This document shows positions 1 through 11,839 of a DNA stretch of 64,000 nt, one piece after another. The DNA is from Welwitschia mirabilis (lineage: Eukaryota > Gnetophyta > Gnetopsida > Welwitschiales), in the NCBI GenBank assembly GCA_051453625.1, contig JBOZIK010000001.1:204062786-204126785 (forward strand), written 5' to 3'. The position numbers and the translations under genes were made by a program. Under the pieces are notes generated by a model that saw only the letters and a list, made by a program, of their open reading frames with translations, was not told the origin of the DNA and ran no database searches. Position 1 is the first letter of the stretch. Each line of letters opens with the position of its first letter.

Positions 1-248
1 TGATGTTAATTGATCATGTTGGACGATCTGGAGATGTTTCAAGGAAGCGGGGTTATTAGTAAGCATGAATCCACCTCTTTTTTTTATAGAACTCTTTTAA
101 AAGTGGATTTGATCATCACTCTCATGTCTTATCAATGTATAAACTTACTTTTATCATATATCTTGATCCCTTGATGTTAATTGATCATGTTGGACGATCT
201 GGAGATGTTTCAAGGAAGCGGGGTTATTAGTAAGCATGAATCCACCTC
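1..248. repeat. 77-bp identical direct repeat, 171 bp apart
   Basis: Bases 1-77 recur without a visible mismatch at 172-248, starting TGATGTTAATTGATCATG and ending AATCCACCTC. The copies are separated by 94 bp of unrelated AT-rich sequence. The first copy touches the window edge, so the true repeat may be longer and there may be further copies upstream. The identity stands out because every other repeat pair in the window has diverged. Either the duplication is young or the assembly duplicated an end. No coding potential is seen. Confidence 0.85.
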
Positions 249-899
249 ATGTACTATCTATCACTTATATTGAGGATATATCAAGCCAAAGTGTAAGCCT
301 ATGGAGTTAATCTTAGCCATCTTTATATAATTTATAACCTGAAGTAGAACCAATTCACATCTAGAGGGTGATGAGATATCCAGTTGGAATGCCATTAATA
401 GGAGTTATGACCTTCTATTGTGTTGGTAGGTATTATCCTTAAACTTATCCATGTATATTTCTAATGAGTTTACATCTCCTCAACTACTTGTAATATATCT
501 TTCTATGTGATGAAAAACTAGGAAAAAATGGAGAACATAAACTTATGATATCAATATTGTTTGTAAAACAAAATAACCTAAAAATTAACTATAGATAAAT
601 ATATAATAACAATATGATTTATTTCTCTCAAAATATAAAAGTTTTAATTAAAAAATAAAATTTAATCTTAGGTTTCACCGTAACTATTAGGTAATAATAT
701 TAAACAATAAAGGAGAGAAGGCAAAAAAAAAAAAAACATTTCATTCTAAAAATCATAGGTGATTATAAGAAACTTTCTTATCAGACCATATTTGTATAGA
801 TAGATCTCCATTTTGAGATTTTTTTAAAAGTATATTTTTAAGATACATAACTATTGTAATAAATTCTATTAATATAAATAATAAATAACATGTTTAATC
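249..899. other. AT-rich sequence without recognisable features
   Basis: No ORF, repeat or transposon domain could be recognised here on either strand. The stretch has several short A-runs, the longest at about 722-736. It may be decayed transposon sequence beyond recognition. Confidence 0.5.
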
Positions 900-2760
900 C
901 AACATACTTCTTGTTATTTGTATGATTATTATATTTTTTCTTTTAGCCACCCCATTGAGTTGAGGTGTATAAGTTACTTCATGTTGAATTCTCACCTTTT
1001 GAAGTTTGTCATGAAACTTGGTTAATACATATTCTCCACCTATATTTATTCTAATATTCTTGACTTACAGCTTAGTCTACTTTTAACCACCCCATTGAGT
1101 TTTAGACTTATTTCATAGAAAATTTACAAAACATTTTATGTTATGATTGAAGGTAAGAAAGTAGTTTTTTAGTTTTAGTGATCAAACTAATAACAATTCA
1201 CACAAGTCACTGTGGATTAGTTTGAGCTTCATGTTTACCTTTCCTTTTTTTTTTGTCCCTTTAAGAAAAGATTATAAGTTATTTTATCCATTTGAGAGGA
1301 CTTACAAATGAGTCCTACAATTTTGACTTTTGGAATTTTATCACTTAGTGCAGATTTCTACTAAATTCAAAGTTCATTTACCTTTACCTTCAATGCTAAA
1401 GCATTATTTCATATATTTCAGTAGTTGAAAGAGCTTGTCATTTGCTCTTTTTACTTGTAAAAGGAAAATTCTGCCATCTTAAATTACTTTAATGTGTTGT
1501 TCTTCTTTTTTATAATGCAACATGATTTATTCCTATTTTCAACAAGCTTAACTTTGCAGCCATCTTGAAGTAGAGATAAATCTAATATTAAAATCATCTT
1601 GAAGTTAAAAATATAAAGTGTATTCATTAAGGTAAGGAGGGACAACTCTATCATTTTCTTACTATTCTTCTTTTACTTTCATTTTATCCCTAACGATTAC
1701 ATGTTTTATAATGTTATTTAGGATTAGCACAAGCTTCATTAAGTATTCTTTATTACTAGTCATATGACTTGATGCTTCTGAGCCTTTGAATTATATTTCA
1801 CTATTATTTATGAAGACTACAGAGAATTCTTGTTCATGAATCATGTCATTACCTATTATTGTAATTTCTAAATTTTTACCTCTATTCTTTTTGTTATTCT
1901 TATTTTTCTTGTTATTGTTTCATGAGTGATTTATATGTTTTAAAACATTGATTTTGCAAATGGTAAATCATCTTATTTCAAATTTTTCAAAACTGTAATT
2001 TGTTTTGTATTTTGCTCAAGTGTAGAAAGTTTCATACTTTTGTTGCTTTCTTTATTCTTTAGTTATGTCTTGACTTGATGGATTTTTACCATTAAAGATC
2101 TAAATAAACATGGTTTATTAATATGTTTTAATACTTTATAAAACATATGAAGCTTTAGAGGTAAAGCCTGTAGTCAAATAAGCTTAATCATTTCTTCATC
2201 TACTATAGCAACTTGTTCTTCAATTTATGTTTTTAAATTGATGTTCTTCTTCTTTATATTTGTAGTATCTCTGTGATTTCCAAGTTTAAGGGTAAAAAGT
2301 TTAAGAGTCCATGATTACTAACATGCTTCGTTTTATTCTCTAGGAAGCTTAAAGATTTTTAAGTTCTTTTATGCCATGAACTAAGGAATAAGCTTCATCA
2401 CTAAGAGTCATCATCAAGATGAGGATAGTTAGGTGTTGATTCATAATATTCTATCTTAGACAAGATTCCATCTACAGAATAATCTTCAAGTCCTTGTACA
2501 ACTAGGAAATCTTTCATTCTCATCTTCTAAATGTTGTAATTTAAATGGGTAAGTCTCACGTGTTTCCTAAGGCATAATATTAGTTCATTTTTTATTATAG
2601 AGGTGATACATGCCCACTCTATCTTTTAATTCTATGATAACATTTTAATGCTAAATTCATCTACAAGAACTAAAATAGTTTCTTCATAAAGTGTTTCATG
2701 TTCTAAGCTATTATTAGATTTTTGATACATCTCCATGCTGTATTCATGGTTGTTCTCTAG
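900..2760 (-). mobile_element. Decayed Ty1/copia fragment (gag to integrase), minus strand
   Basis: On the minus strand two copia integrase landmarks can be read. Around 1190-1220 is LKLIHSDLCE, the usual entry to the integrase core (family form: LELIHSDLCGP). It is preceded by a cysteine-containing pre-integrase stretch. Around 948-980 is TPQLNGVA, matching the conserved TPQQNGVVER block. The two lie only about 220 bp apart, so much of the core has been lost between them. A poor zinc-knuckle-like stretch may lie near 1920-1975, and gag-like sequence further up to about 2750, which fits the order gag, protease, integrase read right to left. Stops and frameshifts are everywhere and no LTRs were found. 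A second partial copy of the TPQLNGV block near 1085-1105 suggests internal duplication. Confidence 0.6.
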
Positions 2761-3420
2761 TGTTATGTTGAGAATTTATATGAGAGTAAAACAGAGCATA
2801 CAAAATATTAACAAAACACAAGATGATAACAAGAACGTATAGAAATTAAAAATAAATGAACCAGTTTTATTATCTACAGAATGCATAAATTGAATGAATG
2901 AATTATAACCTCGTTACTGATGTATCTTGATGTAAATTAGATAATAACAAAGTAACATAAATCCACATAAAAAATTATGATTAGTTATAATGTTTTATTT
3001 AAGAGTAACTAACTAATTTATTTAAATAGTTTTATTAATTAGAAGTAGGATGAAATACATTGGAGACAAAACATATCAGTTAGAATGTGCTTTATGTATA
3101 ATGTTTTATTCAATATTATTATGTAGAAGAATAATAGCACCTCCCTTGCCATTGTTGTGATCTAATAGAAAGCAAGAACTATTATAAAAGAATAAAGAGC
3201 AATAATCTTAAAGAATAAATTCTTAAGTCTTAAATTCCTATACAAAAACCGCATCCAAATGCAACTTTCGAGTATAATGTAAGATAATATATATTTTCTT
3301 ACTTAGGATATATGTTGATTTTAAAGAGGAATTAAAATAAAAGTAAATAAAACCTAAGGGGAAATATAACATGTTAATGCTATTGATATTAATGTCATAA
3401 TTATGTTAAACATAGCAAGA
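2761..3420. other. AT-rich sequence without recognisable features
   Basis: No coding or structured signal was found between the copia fragment and the solo LTR. It may include flanking sequence of either element. Confidence 0.45.
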
Positions 3421-4764
3421 TGTAATTAACTTATAGTATATGTCTTGGATTTAAGCTAAGTTTTTACTTAGCTATTATTCTTCTTCAGGGATAACACTGG
3501 GTATGGCTTAGAATTGTGCTAACTTTAATCTTAATGTAAGTTACAAAAGTAATAAAAAAGGAAAATGGTGAATCTTAGATTGGAGTTGAAATTTGTTTGA
3601 AAGAGGAGGGAACCAAAGTAGCTCCAAGGTTTTGTTGATTTTTCCTATGCAATCCTTCACTCTAAAGTTGTCCAATTACCTTTCTGCAAAATAATAAAAA
3701 CCATCAAGTGCTTTCGGTCTAATTCATGGGGCATAATCTCAACCACCGTATAATAAATAGTCAATCCAACTAACACTTTAGCCTTAAATAATAATATAAA
3801 GTAAGGACTCCTAAAGTACTCAAGAGCTATGAAATTTAAAAACTATGTGATAAAAAGGAATTCATACATGATATTTTAAAAAAGTTATCTAAGCATCCTA
3901 ATTATGATATTACTCATGAATCAAGAACAAAGAAAAACAACTTTTTTCATTACAAAAAGAACAACTTTACAATAAAGAAACAAAGAAGCAGGAAGAATAG
4001 TTCAAGTAATCCTTAAAGATTAGCTTACTCCTCGAAAGAGTCACCTAGAAATCCATCATAAGTTGATGCTCTAAAGTCTCTAATTTCTCCAAGGCATAGA
4101 TGAATACAAGGAAGAGTTTAAGGCCATTTTATAGGAAGAGATGAGGATGAGGAGTGGTTGAAAGATATTGGCTTCTAGCGTTAGGTAGAATCTTCATAAT
4201 TTATCATTAGGTACATAAGATTCTATCTTGTAGCATTTGATGGAGGTCATCTTATAGCATTAGGTAGATAAGATTTCATCCTCTAGCATTAGGTAGAATC
4301 TTCATAATTTAGTGTAAGGTACATAAAATTTTGTCTTGTAGCATTTAGTGGAGGTCATATTGTAGCTTTAAGTATATAAGATTTTATCCTCTAGCATTAG
4401 GTAGAATTTTTGTCATTTAGTATTTGGAGGAGGTTGTCTTTTAGTGTTTGATGGAGATCGTCACATGTCTCTAATGATGCCTCCACATCCCTCACCAATG
4501 TCATCAAATGCTTCTGCTACATGTTACCACCTTTATCTCCAACACTACCATTGTTTCGTGTGAAATGTATCCAACTAACACCATGTGTTTAAAATGAGGC
4601 TAAATATATGCAATTATTATAGAGAAAACCATGTTATAAAATTTTATTTTTAAAAATAATGTAGAACATATTTTATGATTAAAACAATAAAATTAATATC
4701 TTCATTTACAATAAATTGGCCTAAAATGCTTGATACAAATGTTAACTTTCACATGTTAACAACA
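3421..4764 (-). mobile_element. Solo LTR of the Gyp-F (Athila-like gypsy) family
   Basis: This stretch aligns along its whole length with 26723-27960, the 3' LTR of Gyp-F. It starts TG (TGTAATTAAC) and ends CA. On the minus strand a TATA-box-like TATAAAATGG lies at about 4125-4134, at the place where the other copy has TATAAAAGGG (27441-27450). No polypurine tract or primer binding site adjoins either end and no gypsy protein sequence follows, so this is probably a solo LTR left by LTR-LTR recombination. No clear 5-bp target-site duplication was found. An expanded 108-bp repeat sits in the presumed U3 part (4173-4470). Confidence 0.65.
4173..4470. repeat. 108-bp tandem repeat inside the solo LTR, with TAGCATT subrepeats
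   Basis: The phrase TCTAGCATTAGGTAGAAT starts at 4173, 4282 and 4390, giving a period of 108-109 bp and nearly three units. Each unit is built from about four diverged subunits of 24-29 bp, most beginning TAGCATT or TAGTATT. The related LTR at 26723-27960 keeps only a contracted version near 27480-27600. The array lies upstream of the TATA-like box in minus orientation, where LTRs often carry enhancer repeats. Confidence 0.75.
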
Positions 4765-6027
4765 TGTCAAAATAATTTTATGACTAATAATATCTTTTAT
4801 AAGGGTTAATTAAAAAGAAAATTTAGAAGTTTATAATGGTAAATTTATGGAATATCAAACTTTAAAATTTTAATAACGATAGATCCTTAGAATGATAGCT
4901 ATCTTAATCATTTAAGAAAATGTTTTAATTACATCCAAGATCTTATAGCACATGTAGCATATAATCTAAAGTTCCAAACCACTAAACTCTTAATCGAGGA
5001 CAAGTGTCACACCAATGTACTACCATCCAATTAGCAAATAAATATAGGTTTTTAAATGATTAAGTTTTTATGCAAAAATTGTTTTTAAAGGTCAGCAAGT
5101 GATTTAGTATTTCAATTAGGGAAATAGTCATATTCTATTTAGAGAATTATGTATTCAAACCTTTAAATCCCTTCTTTGCATAATGTAATTGAATAATTGG
5201 TTTGGACAATTATGATGGCTATTCTTATAAGGGATGTACAATCACTAAAGTTTAACACTCCTCTAAAATTGATAAAATCAAAATAATATCTATTAAATTA
5301 TGCGTACAGGTAGATCAATTTATTACCATATAATAATAGAGTAGTTTGGACTTTCAAGGAGGACAACACTTTACCTCCTCCATAGATATATTTTGATCAG
5401 GTTCTAGTATACAATCCATCTCTTAGTTATCAATTGATAACTACTAGTAGAGTAGAGCCTAGTAGGTAGTTTACAATATCATTAAGAGGAATTAAAGGTA
5501 TCAACATCTTAAGAGCTTACCTATTAAGTTGAGAAACCTAAGTAACCTCATTAGGAGTTCACAAAAAATGATAAGAAGATCATGTAAATGTGTTTAAATG
5601 AGAGCCTACTTTCAATTACTTTGGTTAATGTTTTGAAATGATAGATTTCATATTTATTTACCGTCATAATGAGTTCACCATCTGTACACCCTCTTTGCAA
5701 GTGAGGAGACTATTTTAAAATAGTTATTAGGAATCATACATCATCATGTTTCAAGTTCATAAAATATAATCCAAGACACAACTACCTTAAAAGTAAGTTT
5801 ATTTATGAGGTTAGTAGCCTTGAGCTAAACCTTCTTGATTTGTGTACATGTTTACAAGGAGACATTAGTAATAAAATTTAATGAAATAGTAAACAACTGA
5901 TAATGATAATCTCTAAAAGCTTTAGAAAAAAATTTTTAGGTTAAAAAAGAAGTATGAGATATAATAGATAGGAACTAGAATACTCGAAGATTATTCTTTA
6001 AAAGTTTAGAAATCTTAAAATTTGAGA

Positions 6028-6074
<47 letters not shown>

Positions 6075-6979
6075 CTTGCTTCCTCTCTTCTGCTCTAAGA
6101 GGTAAGCTAGGTATGTAAGTATGTACTACCTAAATGTCTAGTGGCAGTTGGACCTATGTAAATTATACACCTCTGTCAATGGAGGGCTTACAACTCGGGG
6201 CCTTGTGTTTAGTATGTTTAAGACTTTATCATTACGATAATTAATATTACACTTAAAATTTGATTACTGTTTAAGTTAGTCTAAATAATTTACACAAAAT
6301 TATTTTAACAGTAATGTAAGCTTAGAAGATATTTATAATAATTATAATAATAAATATAAAATTTCAACATTTTAAAATGTGATATATAGTAAATTTAGAG
6401 AAAAATCCTAATTCTACAAGTATATATATGAGCAATACCCTAATGAGGTAAGAATTTCTGTCTTATTATAACATCATTACTTTATTATCATAATTATCAT
6501 TGTAATATTATGCTACTAAAATAAAGATCATTATAAAATTTTCTTTTTCTTTTTAAATTTAAAATTTCATTTTGACTTCACATTTGTAGGGTAACTACAT
6601 ACACTAATTATTAGTCTTCCTAATATGTTATAAGAGGTGAGGTTTAGTATTGATTTATTATCTCTTATATAAGTTTAAGGAACAAGAAAAATGTTCTGAA
6701 ATTCTATAGCATCATTATTCTATTTTGATATTTTTCTAATTTGGATTTAGGCATTTTGGTAGTATTTATATACTATTTTTGTAGCATTAGAAGTTTTTTA
6801 TTAGATAAATATTGATTTTAAAGTTCAATATACCTTACAAATTAATACCTAAAATGTAAGAGGGATGGGAGGAGGAAGGTAAATGAATATTAAATCAAAA
6901 GGAGTATGAAATTTCATAATTTTATCTTAGAAATTAGGTTAAATAGTTATAAAATTTCATGATTATTACATATTAGTTT
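4765..6979. other. Unassigned AT-rich sequence
   Basis: Apart from the (CT)n tract at about 6026-6098, no recognisable protein domain or repeat was found. Short GC-richer pieces (around 5390-5460 and 6130-6220) break the AT-rich background, but they could not be assigned to a family. Confidence 0.4.
6026..6098. repeat. (CT)n microsatellite and pyrimidine tract
   Basis: A nearly pure CT run at about 6037-6071 is embedded in a longer pyrimidine tract that ends TTCTGCTCT near 6096. This is a simple sequence repeat. Pyrimidine tracts of this kind are also common in plant 5' UTRs, but no gene starts nearby. Confidence 0.9.
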
Positions 6980-7290
6980 CCAAGGCTTCATATCTTAAAG
7001 GGGTTATATCTCAAGGACACCGTATCTCTTAGACATTATATAGCCATAAAAAGTTGGACACATAAAGCATAAATATCATTTCTCTAGGGCACCATAAAGC
7101 TCAAGCATCATATCGCTAGGTATTATAAAGCTTAAACATCATATCTCTAGGGCATAATACAATTATATAATTATGTCTCTAGTAAGTTATAAAGCTGAGC
7201 ATCATATATCTAGACTTTTAGGCTTGATATCTCATTACAATCTTAACATCATATTTCAAGCTCAATATCACTTAAGAAGCTTAATAATCC
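6980..7290. repeat. Degenerate ~31-bp tandem repeat (CATCATATCTCTAGG type)
   Basis: Phrases such as AAGCATCATATCGCTAGG and AAACATCATATCTCTAGGG recur together with ATAAAGCTC or ATAAAGCTT. The two clearest units start at 7094 and 7125 (period 31). Spacing drifts at the edges and the units are strongly diverged. Variants such as TATCGC against TATCTC hint that a CpG-containing unit has decayed. Confidence 0.65.
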
Positions 7291-9950
7291 ATCACGAGCT
7301 TGATAAAATGATGGGATTAATAGATCTAAGAACTTCATTTAACTAGGAAAAACTTGTTCAAATAATGTAACTTGTTATTTTCTCCTTAGTAATTCCATAT
7401 GATGTGAAACTTAAAATAATGCATGTGAGATAATTTAGACCTTACACTGCTTTTCCTACTCTAGGAAAAAAGTTTTTTAATAGTGTTTACAAACTTCAAA
7501 ATCCCAAAATAGAAGACCTAGGTAGATTTAACTTACTTAAGGTTACTGAATACACTAAAAGAAGAATGAAAACATCCATAAATTTCAAGACAAATATTGA
7601 TATTATGTTGGACTAAGAGTTTAACTAGAAAAAATGGTATGACGCACCCATCTTAGTAGCCAAATTTAGGTAGATGTATAGAAGTTATTTAGAAGAAAAT
7701 AATCATTCACTATTGAGATGAAGTAATTCTAAATCAAAATGAAAATCATTTGATGAAATATCATGGGTTTTTGATATTCTTGGTTATAAATCAATGTCAT
7801 CATCAAATTATATAGAAATATTTTTTGTACATATGACATTATAAAAATGTTCGAAGAAATGTTCAATAAAAAATTAAGCATGAAGTTTATCCATTTTCTA
7901 AATAAGATGAATAGTCTTCACATGAAAATAGATAAGCAATTTAAGAAAATAATTAACTTTGAGGTTTCAAGAAATTCTTGATAAGAATTAGAAACACTAG
8001 TGCATTGCACAAATATTCTTAAATAAGGTTGTTGAACTAGTACCAACTTATAGCTAGGTTATAGTCACATTATCGAATGATGGAAAATTAAATATCATCC
8101 ATTTCAAAATGCCAATGAAGATCTTAATAGTCCTTTATAAATGATAGAATGCATAAAAGTTGGATTGCATAGGAACCAATTCTAAAGGAGATCAAGCTAA
8201 CTATAGCGAAGGTAGTAAAGAGTAAGGTTAGAAATAGAAGAATCAAGGGAATAAATATGGTAAGACAAAATGACATGACAAAGGAGGTGCCTTATAAGAG
8301 GTAGTATTAAGAACATTGATTTAGAAAGAAAGAAATAGTCAAATAAGGTATAGAAGATATTAGATGAATTACCATTAGGCATTTGGATAAAATCTCTAAT
8401 GAGGAATTTAAAATAAGGTTAACTACATCACATAGAAAATGTGAGATAAACATAAAATTATTTAATAATGAGAAAGAATTTATCTCCTATGTCAAAATAA
8501 TGGAGGAGACAAGTGTTGAATAAGTTAGATGAAGTAAATCTTATGATGAATGAAATAGAGTTGGTCTAATTAGAGATCATGTAAATATAATGCATTGTAT
8601 GAGTTTAATTATGAATATTACTATAAACTATTAGATGATGAGTATTAGAGTAAGTTTGTTGGTCTTAATTATTGGTAGTAAACCTTGAGGTGAGGAAGGA
8701 GATGAATTAAGGTTTGAGAAATCACAATTTTTTAAAATATTTTAAACTTTTACTAGCCTTAAACAGATTAAAGAGGAGTTAACAAAAAATGAAATCATTT
8801 GTTAAACTATTTAAAGCACTTTGATATTTAGAAAAAAGTATTTAAAGATTTTACATAAAAAGTGTATGTCAGATGGTTAAGAATTAAATAAGATGAAGTT
8901 ATAAGATAACATACATTAAAAAATAAACAAAAGATATAATATACCAAATTAATAGTGATTTGAACTATGTCCTATATTCATTCTAATTGGTCTTCTTTAT
9001 TAAATGAAATTTAAATAAGAATTCAGGTTTATCCTTTTAATGCTATAAATTATTGTCCCTTTTCTAATGTTAGAAGACATGGATTAACCTCTATAATAAG
9101 TGGATAATGAAATCTATATTTATAAGTTTATTGCTTCAAAATGACTTCCATATAAGTTGATAGAAATCATATGCTTTAAAGTAATGGGAGAAGAGAACTT
9201 GAATTATAGAAAGCTGTTACAATTTAAGTACAAATCTTCTATATCTTTAAATTAAAAAAATACGACAAAGATAAAGAAAGTAAAAAATCTCATTAACTTT
9301 TGATTGTGGATTCATTGCATAGAACACTTCTTTAGAAACTATTTATTCCATTATCAATTCTTTACTATAATCATAAGTTTTCTTTATCAAATAATCATGA
9401 ACAATTTGTTCTATTAGGTGTTCAACATGCATTAGAATTATGAGATATCGATACAATATTATCACTGAAAAATTTGACTATTTTAACTTATATTATATTT
9501 TAACTTCTTGTTGATCATATTAAGCATCTTTTTAAGTTACTTCAAAGCCATTAATGAACATTCAATGATAATAATGAACATTTGAAATCTAAGTGATGCT
9601 TGAACCACACATCTAGGGTTTTTACTAGAGAGATTAACTTACTTAACTTGACTTTTAATATAAAAAGTAAAATGGATTTATGATTTTTTTTTTTTTTTTT
9701 TGAAAAGAATGCATTCTAACCTTTTGATTTTAAAATACCTCTAGTTTACTAGGAAAGAACTCCTTCCATCCAGTAGGAACCTAGTGGTATATCTTCTCAT
9801 TTTTAAGCATAAGCCCCTTTCTTAGTTATGGGGATTCATTAAATGCCTATCATAACCCCAAATCCTCACAAGGTACAAGAAATTTTATTAAACATTAACT
9901 AGATTAATATTGTTTAAAAAGCCTTAAAAAATACACTAGCATCATTGAAC
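7291..9950. other. Unassigned decayed sequence, possibly retroelement-derived
   Basis: The plus strand around 7600-8450 has short coding-looking pieces separated by stops, but no motif let me assign a family. A run of 18 T at 9684-9701 could be the poly-A tail of a minus-strand non-LTR insertion, although no LINE protein was recognised. The last bases, 9951-9955 (ACTAC), are the left target-site duplication of Cop-A. Confidence 0.35.
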
Positions 9951-9955
9951 ACTAC

Positions 9956-11316
9956 TAAGGATCGTTGAAATTAAAGGGGAGGGGTAAATGAGATATACTA
10001 AAAATAATTTTAGCTAAAAAGAAATTAAAAACTATACAATAAATACCTTTCCATATTAATGTGGTTTCCCAACTTGACTACATCCACACACAAGGGGTAG
10101 CTTCCTCTCGCACCTCTAGATATTCTTAATCTATAAAAATGGTGGTTTTGGAGCATCACCAACCTTATATACACTTGAGATGATCCTCTTAAGGTATCAC
10201 TATCTTCCTATCAGGGATATTTAATAAAATAATAATAAAAAAGTGCTCATAACCACTTACAGAAGCACATCCCTACAAGGGTTTTCTTATAATAAGGAAA
10301 CCCTAACAAGGGATTCTATGATAGATAATAAGAAATGGACTATAATGAGAGTATTCAAAAATGTGGTAGTCTTATAATATAAGTTCCAATAAATAATGAA
10401 AATAAATAAAACAATAAGCCTAAAAAAAATGTTTCTTTGATGAAGTGCCTGAGTGCTTCATTGTTATTATCACTCATGAGTGTTAAAGATCAAAGTGATG
10501 CAACTTTTTAGAAGCTAATGATTGAATGATGTATTCACTAGATAGTATTTTTGTAAAAGATAGCTGAAAATTCCTGTGTAGTACCAATTATTAATGTATT
10601 TGTACATATGTTTTTTTCTTGCTTTATGCTTTTTATACTTATGATGTTTTTCTCATTATTGCCTTAGACAGATAGTTGTTTAAAAATGTGTATCTACTGT
10701 ACAATGAACAAAAATGAATAAGCATTAATAACCTAATGAATATTTTATTTTCCACAAAATTTTGGGATAGATCTCTTTGAAATGGGAGACATCACCTGTG
10801 AGGAAGACGTCTTTAACATGAAAGATGTCTTTGATCAAACTACCTACGTTTTAATGAAACTATAGTTGTTATGATCCTTGGTGATCATGAATCTAACATG
10901 TAAGCTTAATTTCTTTTCTCAAATGTAGGTAATTTATCAAAATCTAATTTGTCTCTATTACCTCTTTTAGTTTAGTATAGATGTCTTCAACTATGTAGAC
11001 ATCTTCTAACAGTTAAAGTAGTATAAACATGTTTGTTAATATATATTTCTTTCTATATTAGAAAGTTTGATTTAGCATAGATGTATTTGATGAAGTAAAC
11101 GTCTTTTCCATAGATGTCTTCAAATGTGTAGACATCTTTAGTGAGTTGTTATTCAACATTTATGAAATCTAAACTAAACCTTCTATGAGACGTGAACTGG
11201 AGGTTTTACTTAGATTAATTCTTTTTATGATTTGATGTTCCCCAAGTTAACTTGTTGATATAATATATACAATACATTTAACAAGTAAAATAATCAAAAC
11301 TAAAATCTTACCATCA
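9956..11316 (-). repeat. 3' LTR of Cop-A
   Basis: It aligns with the LTRs at 21419-22824, 47436-48833 and, inverted, 54865-56225 and 61712-63056. The outer end has decayed from TGAGGATC to TAAGGATC. The inner end (ACCATCA at 11310-11316) adjoins a purine-rich minus-strand tract (11317-11333), the polypurine tract position that primes plus-strand DNA synthesis. The LTR holds several AGATGTCT/AGACATCT octamers and one intact 10-bp palindrome AAGACGTCTT at about 10804-10813. Confidence 0.85.
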
Positions 11317-11537
11317 ATCATCCTCTTTTTGATGATGTCCAAAACTTCACAAATCTCATTAGTGTTGTCATATTTTATCAACTGAATGAATATAGTTTAA
11401 TCCAAGAAAGAGTATAATGTATGACATGAGACATGATATAAAGTTTAATAGTTTTGAAAACATTAATTAACTAGACACATAATTATGCAAAGTAGTAAGC
11501 AAGAAAAGCACATGAGCATGAAGTAATTTCATACAAG

Positions 11538-11688
11538 TAAAAATAACAATAGTCAATAATAGAACATGTAATATATGCCAACAATAGTAAAAATAATAAT
11601 AGTCAATAATAGAACATGTAATGTATGCCAAAAATAGTAAAAATAATAATAGAAAACAATAAAGCATAAAATGTGTGCTAAGAGCATA
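11538..11688. repeat. 50-bp tandem repeat, about three units
   Basis: AGTCAATAATAGAACATGTA recurs at 11551 and 11601, and a diverged third unit follows at 11651. It lies between the polypurine tract and the additional ORF of Cop-A, in the 3' untranslated part of the element. The minus-strand ORF across it is a by-product of the repeat. Confidence 0.8.
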
Positions 11689-11839
11689 AAGCAATCATCA
11701 ACAATGATGTCACTTATAGGAAGTCCAATCCATCGATCTTAAGATCATATCCTCCAGGATTATATTGAATTTATAATTTGATTTGTCTGTCTTATTTCCC
11801 TTTTTGAATAGCATACATGAGGAGCTAATCACTGAGAGT

